Shown here piece by piece: positions 14,932 to 24,240 of a DNA stretch of 64,000 bases. The position numbers and the translations under genes are program-made. Every line of letters starts with the position of its first letter. Positions within the stretch are counted from its first letter, which is position 1. Location of the stretch: the NCBI RefSeq assembly GCF_002209485.1, contig NZ_NJIX01000001.1:682001-746000 (forward strand), in the 5' to 3' direction. Below the pieces are notes generated by a model that was not told the DNA's origin, ran no database searches, and was given only the letters and a program-made list of their open reading frames with translations. The stretch is from Achromobacter sp. HZ34 (lineage in GTDB: Bacteria > Pseudomonadota > Gammaproteobacteria > Burkholderiales > Burkholderiaceae_B).

Positions 14932-16998
14932 ATGAATGCGAAGTACATCATCGGCATCGACGTCGGCGGGACGTTCACGGACCTGGTTGCCACGGACAGC
15001 AAAGGCCAGGTCACGTTCACCAAATCGCCGTCTACGCCCCAAGACCAGTCGATCGGCGTGCTGGAAGGATTGGCCCAGCTCGCCGATCTGCTGGGTACGG
15101 ATTTGCGTGGACTGCTACGCGCGACGGAACGCATCGTACATGGCATGACGGTCGCCACCAATGCGCTGCTCGAGCGCAAGGGGGCACGCACCGCGCTACT
15201 CACGACGGCCGGCCATCGCGACGTCTTGGAGATGCGCGAAGGGCTGAAGCCGGAACGCTACAACCTGGCGATGATTCCCCCCGAGCCCCTGGTTCCCCGC
15301 CAACTTCGCCGGGGTATCGCGGAACGCATGGGATGGGATGGCGAGGTCATTGCGCCGCTGGATGAAGATTCGGTGCGCCAACAGATCGAACTGCTCAAGC
15401 AGCATGGCGTGGAATCGGTCGCGGTCTGCTATCTGCACTCCTATCGCAATCCCGCGCACGAACGGCGCACCGGCGAACTGCTCGCGCAATTGATGCCCGC
15501 GGCCTATGTCTCGCTGTCATGCGAAGTATTGCCGCAGATCAAGGAATACGAGCGCGTATCCACCACGGTCGTCAATGCCTATGTCGGTCCCGCCATAAAG
15601 CGCTACCTCGACAACCTGCGCAGCAAACTGGTCGACGCCGGCCTTTCGGACAAGCTCTACATCATTCTGTCCCACGGTGGCATCACTTCGGTTGGGGAAG
15701 CGACCCGACTGGCGGCAGGCACGGCATTGTCCGGTCCCGCGGGCGGCATCGCGGGCACACTGGCGTGCGCCGAAATCACGGCCCAGCCGAACCTGATTCC
15801 CTTCGACATGGGGGGAACCAGCACGGATATCTCGCTGGTCAATGATGGACAGGCTGTGCTGTCGGCCGAGCGCGGACTGGCGGGCGAGCGGATCGCGATG
15901 CGCAGCTTCGACATCCTGTCGATCGCTTCGGGAGGCGGGTCGATTGCTCACGTCGACGACGGCGGCATTTTCGACGTGGGGCCGCAAAGTGCGGGGTCCT
16001 GGCCGGGGCCTGTCTGCTACGGGCGTGGCGGCCAGCAGCCGACGGTCACGGACGCGAATCTCCTGCTTGGCTACCTGGACGCCGACCATTTCCTCGGCGG
16101 GCGCAACGCCCTGGACGTGGCTGCAACCGAACAAGCCATGCGCACACTTGGCCAGCGTCTGGGACTGGACGCTATCGAAGCGGCGGCCGGGATACTGCGG
16201 CTGATCAATATCAAGATGGCCGACGGGGTACGCCTGATGACATTGCGCCGAGGCGTCGACCCGCGCGACTTCGCGCTACTCAGCTTTGGCGGCGCCGCCG
16301 GCCTGCATGCCACGGAGGTGGCGCGCGAACTGGGGGTGCGCCGTGTCCTGGTCCCCACCGTCGCGTCCGTGCTCTCGGCATGGGGCATGTTGGCCAGCGA
16401 CCTGAAGTATGAGTTGTCGCGCAGTTTCCTGGCCGATGTGGGCCGCCTGCGCAGCAGCGAGCTCAAGCAGATGTATGCCCAACTGGAGGACGAAGCATTC
16501 TCCCGCTGCGGCTTCTCCGCATTGCAGGACGGCGCGGGCCTGCGTGTGGAGCGTAGTGCCCAGATGCGCTATGGCGAACAGATCTATGAAGTGGAGGTAA
16601 GCCTGGCCGGCCTGGATCTTGACGATCCGGCCGCCTGCGAGGCGCTGGCAGAGCGCTTCCATCGCCGCCATGAAGAGCTCTACACGTATAGCTCGCCCGG
16701 CCAGGAAGTGGTGCTGGTCAATCTTCACGTCGCGGTGATCGGGCCCGTGCCGAAGCAGTTCGGCAACACAGAGGCCTATGGCGGAAACGAGGCCCCGATC
16801 AAACGGCACAAAGAGATTTTTACCGGCGGCTGCTGGCGTTCGGTCCCGGTGTATGCGATGGAGCGCCTGTCCGCCGGACACACTTTCCACGGGCCGGCGG
16901 TCATCGAGGCGGAGACGACGACAGTCATCCTGCATGAAGGCGACACCACCTCCATCACCGCCCACGGCTGGCTGGATGTCACCGTGGCAAGCCGCTGA
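14932..16998 (+). CDS. hyuA: Hydantoinase A / oxoprolinase family, ATP-binding subunit A
   Basis: 688 residues, full length. The N-terminus has the actin-like ATPase motif GIDVGGTFTDLV, followed by FTKSPSTPQD, TNALLERKGARTALLTT, PFDMGGTSTDISLV and IASGGGSIAHVD. It begins 42 bp after hyuB and would form a complex with it. A decoy ATG 9 bases earlier opens a three-codon frame only. Nothing suggests truncation or loss of key residues. Confidence 0.88.
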   Translation: MNAKYIIGIDVGGTFTDLVATDSKGQVTFTKSPSTPQDQSIGVLEGLAQLADLLGTDLRGLLRATERIVHGMTVATNALLERKGARTALLTTAGHRDVLEMREGLKPERYNLAMIPPEPLVPRQLRRGIAERMGWDGEVIAPLDEDSVRQQIELLKQHGVESVAVCYLHSYRNPAHERRTGELLAQLMPAAYVSLSCEVLPQIKEYERVSTTVVNAYVGPAIKRYLDNLRSKLVDAGLSDKLYIILSHGGITSVGEATRLAAGTALSGPAGGIAGTLACAEITAQPNLIPFDMGGTSTDISLVNDGQAVLSAERGLAGERIAMRSFDILSIASGGGSIAHVDDGGIFDVGPQSAGSWPGPVCYGRGGQQPTVTDANLLLGYLDADHFLGGRNALDVAATEQAMRTLGQRLGLDAIEAAAGILRLINIKMADGVRLMTLRRGVDPRDFALLSFGGAAGLHATEVARELGVRRVLVPTVASVLSAWGMLASDLKYELSRSFLADVGRLRSSELKQMYAQLEDEAFSRCGFSALQDGAGLRVERSAQMRYGEQIYEVEVSLAGLDLDDPAACEALAERFHRRHEELYTYSSPGQEVVLVNLHVAVIGPVPKQFGNTEAYGGNEAPIKRHKEIFTGGCWRSVPVYAMERLSAGHTFHGPAVIEAETTTVILHEGDTTSITAHGWLDVTVASR

Positions 16999-17030
16999 AC
17001 AACAGTGCACCAACAAACCAAGGGGAAATC

Positions 17031-18377
17031 ATGAACAGTAACTACGAGAATGTCGCGGTACCCACCGGAGCAAGTTCCAGCCGCGGCGCTTGCGGCGCGG
17101 AAAAGCAGGAGATGAATCGGGTGGTGATGGCTGCCATGGCGGGCAGCGTCATCGAATGGTTCGAGTTCTCGGTGTACGGCTACCTGGCCGCGGTCATGGG
17201 AAAAGTATTCTTCTCATCCAGCACGCCGACCGTACAGGTCATCGCCTCGTTTGCCGCATTCGCGATCGCCTTCCTTGCCCGTCCCTTCGGCGGCATCGTC
17301 TGCGGCGCGCTGGGGGATCGCTTCGGCCGCAAGAATGTCCTCAACATGACGCTTTTTGTCATGGCGGCCGCGACCTTCTGCATAGGCTTGATCCCCAGCC
17401 ACGACATGATCGGCGCCGGCGCACCGGTGTTACTGGTCGTGCTCCGTCTCCTTCAGGGCCTGTCGGCTGGCGGCGAAGTCAGCGCGGCGGCCATCTTCGT
17501 GGCCGAGCGTTGCGAAGACAGGCACCGTACCCTGATGACTGCGTGGGTTGAAGTAGGATGCATGGCCGGTTTCCTGCTTGGCGCGATTGTCAGCTATGTG
17601 CTGCACCAAACTTTCTCTGGCGACGAGATGGTGGCATGGGCCTGGCGTATTCCCTTTTTCTTCGCAGCGCCGATGGCACTGATCGGCCTTTACATCCGCC
17701 ATCGCCTGGAAGAGTCGCCGCTGTTCGTCTCCGCTCAACGCGCCGGCCAGGTGCAGCAGATCGGCGTCCTGGCACAGTTGCAGCGCCTGGGGGCTTACAA
17801 AGGCGCGATGCTGCAGGCCGCGGGAATGGTCATCGTGACCAATATCACACTGTTCACGGTGTTGACGTACCTGCCGACTTACCTGAGCAAGGGGGGACTG
17901 ACTAGTGGCCAGGCGCTGGCGATGAACCTCGCGCCCATGACGCTACTGGTTGTACTGATCCCCATCTTTGCCGTGCTTGCCGATCGTATCGGGCGCAAGA
18001 AGGTCATGATCGCCGGCAGCCTGGCGGTGCTGGTCTGCGCGATTCCCGCATTCAGGCTGTTGGCGGGTGGCGACCTGGCATTGCAACTGACGGCGCTTGC
18101 GATATTGAACATCTGCCTGGCGATGTTGACGTCTTCGATCTTTGCCCAGGTGCCATCTCTGTTCCCCCTGAAGGTGCGCTTCATGGCGATGGCCGTCAGC
18201 TACAACGTGACCATCGCCCTGTTCGCGGGTACCGCCCCCATGATCAACGCGTGGCTCATCGATGTCACGGGCAATCGGATCTTCCCCGCTTACTATCTGA
18301 TGTTCGGCGCGGTGATCGGACTTGTCGCGTTGGCCTCGTCGCGAGACCTCACTGGACAGCCCATGCGAGGGGACTAG
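17031..18377 (+). CDS. MFS transporter, metabolite:H+ symporter (MHS) type
   Basis: 448 residues, with about 12 transmembrane helices. The MHS signature is clear: AGSVIEWFEFSVYGYL in helix 1, RPFGGIVCGALGDRFGRK in loop 2-3, and RLLQGLSAGGE in helix 4. Relatives include ShiA, ProP and citrate/alpha-ketoglutarate carriers. AAGGGGA precedes the ATG. It is 32 bp after hyuA and is probably the uptake system for the hydantoinase substrate. Confidence 0.87.
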   Translation: MNSNYENVAVPTGASSSRGACGAEKQEMNRVVMAAMAGSVIEWFEFSVYGYLAAVMGKVFFSSSTPTVQVIASFAAFAIAFLARPFGGIVCGALGDRFGRKNVLNMTLFVMAAATFCIGLIPSHDMIGAGAPVLLVVLRLLQGLSAGGEVSAAAIFVAERCEDRHRTLMTAWVEVGCMAGFLLGAIVSYVLHQTFSGDEMVAWAWRIPFFFAAPMALIGLYIRHRLEESPLFVSAQRAGQVQQIGVLAQLQRLGAYKGAMLQAAGMVIVTNITLFTVLTYLPTYLSKGGLTSGQALAMNLAPMTLLVVLIPIFAVLADRIGRKKVMIAGSLAVLVCAIPAFRLLAGGDLALQLTALAILNICLAMLTSSIFAQVPSLFPLKVRFMAMAVSYNVTIALFAGTAPMINAWLIDVTGNRIFPAYYLMFGAVIGLVALASSRDLTGQPMRGD

Positions 18378-18492
18378 GTCGGCAGGCACGACCCACGGTT
18401 CAGGGCGGGGCTGAGTCATCCCGTCTTACAGGAAAGCGCAACGGAACCTGATAAAGTCGCGTCGATTGACGTCAAACCAGAACAGGCAAACG

Positions 18493-19620
18493 ATGCTCGA
18501 ACGATTCAAGAAGCTGTTTGGCGGTAGCCAGCCCTCCTCCACTGACGCCGCCGGGACTGCCGCGCATGGCGGCACGCAATCCGCCGTGGGCGAACCGCTA
18601 CTTATCAACGCTTACGCCACCGTGGCGACGCTGCCGCCGCTGGACTTCCCCCATGAATTGCTAGGCAGGAGAGACCTCAGCGATCCGGAACTTGCCGGAC
18701 ACCTGCAGGGATTCGTGGGTTACGTGCTGAAGCGCGGCGATGGCCAGATGACGCGCTCGCGGTATCACCTGATGCGGCATTTACAAAGGGTGCGGCAGCA
18801 TGTGAGCGTGTCGATTCCCGCCGAAAATCAGGCAGCGTTCTGGCGCTGGGCCGAACAGGCCAATGCGGTGATGTTCATGGTGGACGGCAGCGTGCGCGAT
18901 CCGCAGGGCCGTGTCGTCATAGACGCGGCTGGCAACCAGGACGAGCAGGCCCAGGTCCCCTATCCGCCGGCCGCTTGGCAGCGCAAGGACCGCAGCGAGT
19001 CGCTGCTGGAGCAGCACGGCATCCGCGTGTCCCCGACGCTGCCGCCGCTGATCAGCGAGACTGAAGTGAATTTGCGTCCCGCGGCCGAGGTTGCCGGCCG
19101 CGCCATGGCCTTGCTGACGGTAGCCGTACGTGCCGAAAGCCTGAAAAGCGACGAGGGCCCGCTGACGATAGAACGCCTGAAAGAACGCCTGGCGCCCGCT
19201 TTTGCCTATCTGACACCGCAGGAGCAGGCCTTCCTGGATGAAGACACGCCAGCCGAGAACGCCATCGTCCAGATGACCTGGCGCTACGAGAGCCTGGCGC
19301 TGCTTGGGTGGGCGCTGGGCCTGCTGCCCACGCTGTCGCTGCCTCCCGGAATATGCGATGTGCCCGGACTGGTCAGGATTTTCCTGGAAACGGCCTCGGA
19401 GCAATGGCCCACGCAAGCGCAATTGCGTCCAGCCACCGAGATACTCGATGCGCTGGACCTGTACTACCGGCTGCACTGGGTCACGCGTGAGGCCTCGCTG
19501 GGCAGGGGCAATCCGCCCGCCGAATTCATGCCTGGCGTGATCCAGGAACGCCACTATGCGCTGAATTGGCTCGTGCGATTCGAGAACGCGGATTGGGACG
19601 ACGTCGATACCCCGACTTGA
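18493..19620 (+). CDS. DUF4272 domain-containing protein
   Basis: 375 residues from ATG 18493 (MLERFKKLF), with a weak AGG upstream; a TTG nine codons earlier is less likely. The DUF4272 region is at about residues 165-370 (RKDRSESLLEQHGIRVSPTLP, ALLTVAVRAE, TWRYESLALLGWALG, DLYYRLHWVTREA, VIQERHYALNWLV). The N-terminal 140 residues are a poorly conserved extension. The function of DUF4272 is not known. The gene looks monocistronic. Confidence 0.85.
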   Translation: MLERFKKLFGGSQPSSTDAAGTAAHGGTQSAVGEPLLINAYATVATLPPLDFPHELLGRRDLSDPELAGHLQGFVGYVLKRGDGQMTRSRYHLMRHLQRVRQHVSVSIPAENQAAFWRWAEQANAVMFMVDGSVRDPQGRVVIDAAGNQDEQAQVPYPPAAWQRKDRSESLLEQHGIRVSPTLPPLISETEVNLRPAAEVAGRAMALLTVAVRAESLKSDEGPLTIERLKERLAPAFAYLTPQEQAFLDEDTPAENAIVQMTWRYESLALLGWALGLLPTLSLPPGICDVPGLVRIFLETASEQWPTQAQLRPATEILDALDLYYRLHWVTREASLGRGNPPAEFMPGVIQERHYALNWLVRFENADWDDVDTPT

Positions 19621-19635
19621 GCAGTCTGAGCGACA

Positions 19636-19664
19636 AGCCCCGCGGCATAAGGGCCGTCGGGGCT
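19636..19664. terminator. GC-rich hairpin after the DUF4272 gene
   Basis: AGCCCCG-CGGC pairs with GCCG-T-CGGGGCT, one bulged base, six-base loop, 16 bp beyond the stop codon. No T tract follows, so it may be a weak terminator or an mRNA 3' end structure. Confidence 0.4.
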
Positions 19665-19723
19665 GAATCAAGGCTGAATGCAGGGGCTGAATGCGCGGCG
19701 TAGTCAGTCCCGCGTTGGCTCAA

Positions 19724-20074
19724 TCACTTCTTATACGCACACACGCGCGCCGTGGCGTTGACCCAGCAGGCGCCATCGCGCTTCAGGTCACCCAGGTCGG
19801 AATGCGCGTGGGACGAGTCAGGCGTCTCATTCCAGTACCCATGCGCCCCATCCTCGTCGATGTTGACATAGGCGAAGTACTTGGATCGATGCTTGTCGCC
19901 CGCCCCTATCGAGAACGATCCCTGCTTGTCATTGATCTTGATTTCGCAGGTGCCGTCGAGATAAGTCTTCTTGTTCACCTCAAGTACGCACTTGCCCGTC
20001 TCGGCATGTGCCAGGGGAGACAAAACCGCCCCTGCGATGCCAACCACCAAACTCAACACCGGGATAATTTTCAT
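19724..20074 (-). CDS. Small secreted protein of unknown function
   Basis: 116 residues from MKIIPVLSLV; the frame upstream of this ATG is not protein-like. A signal peptide is clear, with a probable cut after AHA at about residue 25. The mature part has four cysteines (GKCVLE, GTCEIK, GACWVN, ARVCAYK) suggesting two disulfides, and a small beta-rich domain. It resembles short periplasmic proteins annotated only as hypothetical in Bordetella relatives. No operon partner. Confidence 0.72.
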   Translation of the reverse strand: MKIIPVLSLVVGIAGAVLSPLAHAETGKCVLEVNKKTYLDGTCEIKINDKQGSFSIGAGDKHRSKYFAYVNIDEDGAHGYWNETPDSSHAHSDLGDLKRDGACWVNATARVCAYKK

Positions 20075-20200
20075 GCTGCCTTGATCTCCTGGGACGTGAA
20101 GCGGTGGGGAGTATGCCCCAAACGGCAGAGCTTCAAACGTCAAAAAGGCATCGTTTTGTAAAGTTCATGACGGCCGGAGTCGAACTGGGAAAGGTAAAAA

Positions 20201-20215
20201 AGAGGTTTGACCTCT
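20201..20215. promoter_or_regulatory. Predicted FadR-type GntR operator, copy A
   Basis: AGAGGTTTGACCTCT, perfect 6-bp arms with a 3-bp centre and the GGT-N3-ACC core of FadR/PdhR/LldR-type sites. It lies 56 bp before the start of the dehydrogenase gene. A closely similar copy is at 22236-22250. Confidence 0.5.
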
Positions 20216-20271
20216 ACGAAGCCCAGGTATTAAGATCGCCAAAATCAATTCACGTTCACGAGACAAGACCC

Positions 20272-21438
20272 ATGACCGCTGCAACCGCCGCCCAGGCAAC
20301 AGACGCTCAACGCCAATCCGCTTCCTCCGCGTACACCCTCATCGTGTTGCCCGGCGACGGCATCGGCAAGGAGGTCACCGCGGAAGCAGTGCGGGTATTG
20401 GAATGGTTCGCCACGCGGCGTGGCATCAATGTGAACCTGCGCCACGAACTGTTCGGCGCCGAGGCTTATCACGCCACCGGCCACTTCATCAAGGAAGAAG
20501 TGTTCGCGGACCTGCTCAATGTCGACGCCGTCCTGTTCGGTGCCTTCGGCGGCACCCTGGAGGCGAATCCCATCCCCGCGGACGTGCGGCGCAAATTCGG
20601 CTTGCTGCGTATCCGCCAGGCCATGGGCCTTTTCGCCAACGTCAGGCCGGTCAAGGCGCTGGAGACACTCTCCAGGGTTTCGCCCTTGCAACCCCACGTC
20701 AGCGCCGATGTGGACCTGGTGGTCATCCGGGAATTGATCGGCGGCATCTATTTCGGTGAGCCGCGTGGCATTACCTCGCTCGAAAACGGCGAACGGCGCG
20801 GCGTCAATACGCAGGTCTACACGACGCACGAGATCGTGCGCATCACCGACTTCGCCTTCGCGCTGGCCGCCACCCGGCGCCGCCACGTCACGTCGGTGGA
20901 CAAGAGCAACGTCATGGAAAGCAGCGTGCTGTGGCGCGAAGAGGTCAAGGCGCGCCATGCCCGTTACCCCGACATCGCCCTCGACCACCTGTATGTGGAC
21001 GCCTGCGCCGCCGAACTGATCACCCGGCCCAAGAAGTTCGACGTCATCCTGACCGACAATCTTTTCGGTGACATCCTGTCCGATGCGGCCTCGGCCATCA
21101 CGGGTTCCCTGGGCATGCTGCCTTCGGCGTCCTTCGGCGCGGAACTGCGGCCCGGCGTCCGCCGCGCTTTTTACGAACCCGTCCATGGCAGCGCCCCGGA
21201 TATCGCAGGCAAAGGTGTGGCCAATCCCTGCGGCGCCATCCTCAGCCTGGCGATGGCCCTGGAGGGCACGTTCAATCGCCCCCAGGATGCACGCCTGCTG
21301 GAAAAGGCCGTCGACGTCGCCCTGCAGCGGGCACGCACGCGCGATCTGGCCGACCCGGCCCTGCCGGTCGTCTCCACGCAGGCATTCGCGGACCAGGTCA
21401 TCCAGGCATTGGAGGCCCTCGATGGCACGGTCGACTAA
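20272..21438 (+). CDS. 3-isopropylmalate dehydrogenase-like oxidative decarboxylase
   Basis: 388 residues from ATG 20272. Family signatures are complete: VLPGDGIGKEV near the N-terminus, the catalytic region TSVDKSNVMESS, and the metal and cofactor site NLFGDILSDAASAITGSLGMLP. The Arg-rich substrate region KFGLLRIRQAMGLFANVRP is LeuB-like. A catabolic partner set (GntR, Bug protein, amidohydrolase) rather than leuCD surrounds it, so it may be a paralogue acting on another malate derivative such as tartrate or an alkylmalate (inference). It overlaps the start of the gntR gene by 17 bp. Confidence 0.82.
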   Translation: MTAATAAQATDAQRQSASSAYTLIVLPGDGIGKEVTAEAVRVLEWFATRRGINVNLRHELFGAEAYHATGHFIKEEVFADLLNVDAVLFGAFGGTLEANPIPADVRRKFGLLRIRQAMGLFANVRPVKALETLSRVSPLQPHVSADVDLVVIRELIGGIYFGEPRGITSLENGERRGVNTQVYTTHEIVRITDFAFALAATRRRHVTSVDKSNVMESSVLWREEVKARHARYPDIALDHLYVDACAAELITRPKKFDVILTDNLFGDILSDAASAITGSLGMLPSASFGAELRPGVRRAFYEPVHGSAPDIAGKGVANPCGAILSLAMALEGTFNRPQDARLLEKAVDVALQRARTRDLADPALPVVSTQAFADQVIQALEALDGTVD

Positions 21439-22198
21439 ACCACGTCCGGCGCCCGAACTCCGCGCGGCGCCGGCAGCGGCAGCAGCGCCCGCGCCGCGCG
21501 CCAAGCCTGGCAGCGGCCGCGTCGGCGAAGCCTATGACAAGATCCTGCAGATCATCCGCGACACCGGGATGTTCGAAGGCGCGCGCCTGCCCAGCGAGCT
21601 GGAAATGGCCACGCTGTTCGGCATCTCGCGGCCGGTCATCCGGCAGGCGCTTTCGCGCCTGGAACAGGCGGGCGTCGTCGATATCCGTTGGGGCGCCGGC
21701 ACCTATGTGCGGCGCAGCGCGGGCGCCGAGCCGGCTTGCGCCCTCTTTTCCGAGGTGCGCAGCCTGGAGGATGTGCGATATACCTTCGAGATCCGGCGCG
21801 GCATCGAATCGGAAATCGCGTATCTCGCCGCGGAGCGCGCGGACGACCGCGACAGGGAACTGATATTGCGCGCCCACGAGGAATTGACCGCCGCATTGAG
21901 CAGCCTGTCTTCGTCACAGGAATTGGACGTGGCCTTCCACTTCACCATCGCCACGGCCTGCCACAACCCGTTCTACGAGAAGCTGATGCTGGCCACTCGT
22001 ACGCCCATCCTGCGCTGTGCTGCCATCTCCAAGATGCTGCTCGCGGAAAGCGATCTGCCACGGCGTTCCAAGACGATCATGGCCGAACACCAGCGCATCG
22101 TCGATGCCATCATGGCACGCGATGCCGCGGCCGCCCGGGACGCCACGCGTACCCACATCGACAACGCGTTCCTGCGCGTTTCCCAAGGCACGAACTGA
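21422..22198 (+). CDS. GntR family regulator, FadR subfamily with FCD domain
   Basis: 258 residues from ATG 21422, overlapping the upstream dehydrogenase gene. A Pro/Ala-rich N-terminal tail of about 35 residues precedes the winged helix (LPSELEMATLFGISRPVIRQALSRLEQ), followed by the FCD domain (FEIRRGIESEIAYLA, AFHFTIATACHN, EHQRIVDAIMARD). Two GGT-N3-ACC palindromes, at 20201 and 22236, flank its transcription unit and are its likely operators. It probably controls 20272-24199. Confidence 0.85.
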   Translation: MARSTKPRPAPELRAAPAAAAAPAPRAKPGSGRVGEAYDKILQIIRDTGMFEGARLPSELEMATLFGISRPVIRQALSRLEQAGVVDIRWGAGTYVRRSAGAEPACALFSEVRSLEDVRYTFEIRRGIESEIAYLAAERADDRDRELILRAHEELTAALSSLSSSQELDVAFHFTIATACHNPFYEKLMLATRTPILRCAAISKMLLAESDLPRRSKTIMAEHQRIVDAIMARDAAAARDATRTHIDNAFLRVSQGTN

Positions 22199-22235
22199 CG
22201 TCACGCAGGCAAATCCCAGGCTTGCCTGCGCAGAA

Positions 22236-22272
22236 AGAGGTCAGACCTGTTTGTACAAGACAAACGTCTGAC
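22236..22272. promoter_or_regulatory. Predicted GntR operator, copy B, overlapping a strong hairpin
   Basis: AGAGGTCAGACCTGT at 22236-22250 matches copy A at 12 of 15 positions. It overlaps a nested hairpin: GTCAGAC (22240-22246) with GTCTGAC (22266-22272), and inside it GTTTGT with ACAAAC around a five-base loop. TAAAAAA follows, so it is not an intrinsic terminator for the plus strand. It sits between gntR and the Bug gene and may regulate the latter. Confidence 0.45.
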
Positions 22273-22362
22273 TAAAAAAGCAAGTTCCTGCCGCCCTCGG
22301 CGGCGCAACAACCGGCGCATCCCGCTGAAACAGCGACGATCACGCCAGATGGAGAGAGACAG

Positions 22363-23340
22363 ATGCGTAAATTGGTATCGGCCATGGTGGCCGCGGGTGC
22401 GTTGACCTATGCCATGACCTGGCCCGCGACCGCGGCGGCCGAGTCTTCCTGGCCCGACCACCCCGTCACGGTGGTGGTGACGTTTGCACCGGGCGGCAAC
22501 AATGATCTCACCGCGCGCATCCTGGCGCCCGCCCTCGGCAAGGCGCTGGGCCAGTCCGTCGTGGTGGAAAACCGGGCCGGCGCCGGTGGCATCATCGGCA
22601 CCCAGTATGTGCAGCGCGCACGGCTGGATGGCTATACCTTGCTGCTAGGCACCGCCAACTTGAGCATCGCGCCCTTCGTCTACAAGGACGTGCCCTACGA
22701 TCCCTTGCGCGACTTCGTGCCGATTGGCGGCATCCAGTCCGTTCCCCTGGTGCTGACGGCATCCAAGGCATCGCACATCACCAGCTGGGCCGAGTTCGCC
22801 AAGGCGGCAGCCAGCGGCAAGGGCGTCGGTGTGGCGACCCCGGGCAGCGGCACTTCCAACCACCTGGCTTTGGAGCGCATCAAGCTCCAGACCAAGCTGA
22901 ACCTGACGCACGTACCCTACAAGGGTTCCGGACCGGCGATTTCCGACGTCATGGCGGGACAGGTGGAATCGATGGTGGATCAGTTGAACTCCTCCCTGCC
23001 GCAGATCCAGGCCGGCAAGATACAGGCCATCGCGCAACTGGGCCCCACGCGCAGCAAGATGCTGCCGGACGTCCCGACCCTCAAGGAACAGGGCGTGGCG
23101 GGTATCGAGGCGACGACGTGGATCGGCCTGTTCGCGGCAACGGGCACGCCACCTGACGTCGTGGCCAAGCTGGACAAGGCCTTGCAGACGGCAATGGCAG
23201 ACCCCGAGGTGCAAAAGCGGCTCGATGAAATGGGCGTCAGCCGTTTCGACATGACGCGTGATGCGTTCGCCGCGTTCGTCAAGAAGGACCTGATGAACAA
23301 CAAGGAAATCGTCGAGAAAGCCCAGATCCGCTCGGAGTAA
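22363..23340 (+). CDS. Bug family (TTT) periplasmic substrate-binding protein
   Basis: 325 residues with a signal peptide cut near AAAES (about residue 27). Bug signatures: VTVVVTFAPGGNNDLTAR, VVENRAGAGGIIGTQYV, DGYTLLLGTANL, VPYKGSGPAISDVMAGQV and VPTLKEQGV. Bug proteins bind carboxylates, amino acids or nicotinate, often without a cognate TctAB membrane part nearby; none is seen here. It is 7 bp upstream of the amidohydrolase gene, so it probably binds that enzyme's substrate or a precursor. Confidence 0.88.
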   Translation: MRKLVSAMVAAGALTYAMTWPATAAAESSWPDHPVTVVVTFAPGGNNDLTARILAPALGKALGQSVVVENRAGAGGIIGTQYVQRARLDGYTLLLGTANLSIAPFVYKDVPYDPLRDFVPIGGIQSVPLVLTASKASHITSWAEFAKAAASGKGVGVATPGSGTSNHLALERIKLQTKLNLTHVPYKGSGPAISDVMAGQVESMVDQLNSSLPQIQAGKIQAIAQLGPTRSKMLPDVPTLKEQGVAGIEATTWIGLFAATGTPPDVVAKLDKALQTAMADPEVQKRLDEMGVSRFDMTRDAFAAFVKKDLMNNKEIVEKAQIRSE

Positions 23341-23347
23341 CGACATC

Positions 23348-24199
23348 ATGGATACCGCCCGCCCTACCCCATCCGCGCGAGACGCTATCGTTGCGGGGGC
23401 CACGGACTGCCATTTCCACATTTACGACGAAAGCTATCCTGCCCTGCCCAACGCGGTGCTGCGGCCACCGCCCGCGCCGATCAGCGACTACCGTGCGTTG
23501 CAGCGCAGGCTGGGTCTTACGCGGGCGGTGATCGTGCAGCCCTCCACCTACGGGACGGACAACCGCCTCATCCTGGATGTGGTGCAGGCCTTGGGGCCGG
23601 CCAACACGCGCGCGGTGGCGGTCGTCGCGGAGGACATCCACGACGACGAACTGGCGCGGCTGCATGCGGGTGGTGTACGCGGTATCCGCTTCAATCTGTC
23701 GCGGCCCGGCGGGCCGGGCCAGGACGCCATCGAGCGCATGGGCCAGCGCGTGGCGCAATGGGGCTGGCATGTGCAATTGAACACTTCCGCGCAAGTGCTG
23801 CGGGAGCTGGGGCCTGCGCTGCTGCGTCAGCGGGATTACCCCGTCGTGGTCGATCATATGGGGCACGTCCCGGCCACGGCCCTGGATGGCGCGGAATACC
23901 AGACCCTGGCCGACCTGCTGCGCGCCGGCGCGACCTATGTGAAGCTGTCCGGTTTCTACAAGGTCAGCGCGCAAGGCGCACCGCACTATGCGGACGCGGT
24001 GGAACTGGCGCGGCGCCTGGTCGAGATCGCCCCCGACCGGATGCTATGGGGCAGCGATTGGCCGCATCCCACCGAGTCGGCCAAGGGCAATGCGCCTGAC
24101 GACGCGATCCTCTTCGGACTGCTGGCCGAAATCGCGCCGGACAAGCCCACCCGAACCAAAATACTGGCCGAGAATCCGGCGCGGCTGTACGGCTTCTGA
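23348..24199 (+). CDS. Amidohydrolase family 2 protein, 2-pyrone-4,6-dicarboxylate hydrolase-like
   Basis: 283 residues. The TIM-barrel metal-dependent hydrolase pattern is present: DCHFHIYD near residue 20, GIRFNLSRPGG, VVDHMGHVP, YVKLSGFYKVS and the C-terminal WGSDWPHP. The spacing is as in LigI-type pyrone dicarboxylate lactonases and related lactone hydrolases. The ribosome-binding site (GGAG) overlaps the end of the Bug gene, so the two are translated together. The real substrate may be a lactone other than PDC. Confidence 0.8.
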   Translation: MDTARPTPSARDAIVAGATDCHFHIYDESYPALPNAVLRPPPAPISDYRALQRRLGLTRAVIVQPSTYGTDNRLILDVVQALGPANTRAVAVVAEDIHDDELARLHAGGVRGIRFNLSRPGGPGQDAIERMGQRVAQWGWHVQLNTSAQVLRELGPALLRQRDYPVVVDHMGHVPATALDGAEYQTLADLLRAGATYVKLSGFYKVSAQGAPHYADAVELARRLVEIAPDRMLWGSDWPHPTESAKGNAPDDAILFGLLAEIAPDKPTRTKILAENPARLYGF

Positions 24200-24240
24200 T
24201 GACGGCCGGTCGCCGTGTGCCCCGTCCATAGGACAACGCC

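Noticed and set aside
20245-21504. 419-codon frame opposite the LeuB-like gene
   Set aside because: Mirror frame; the plus strand shows complete isopropylmalate dehydrogenase signatures.
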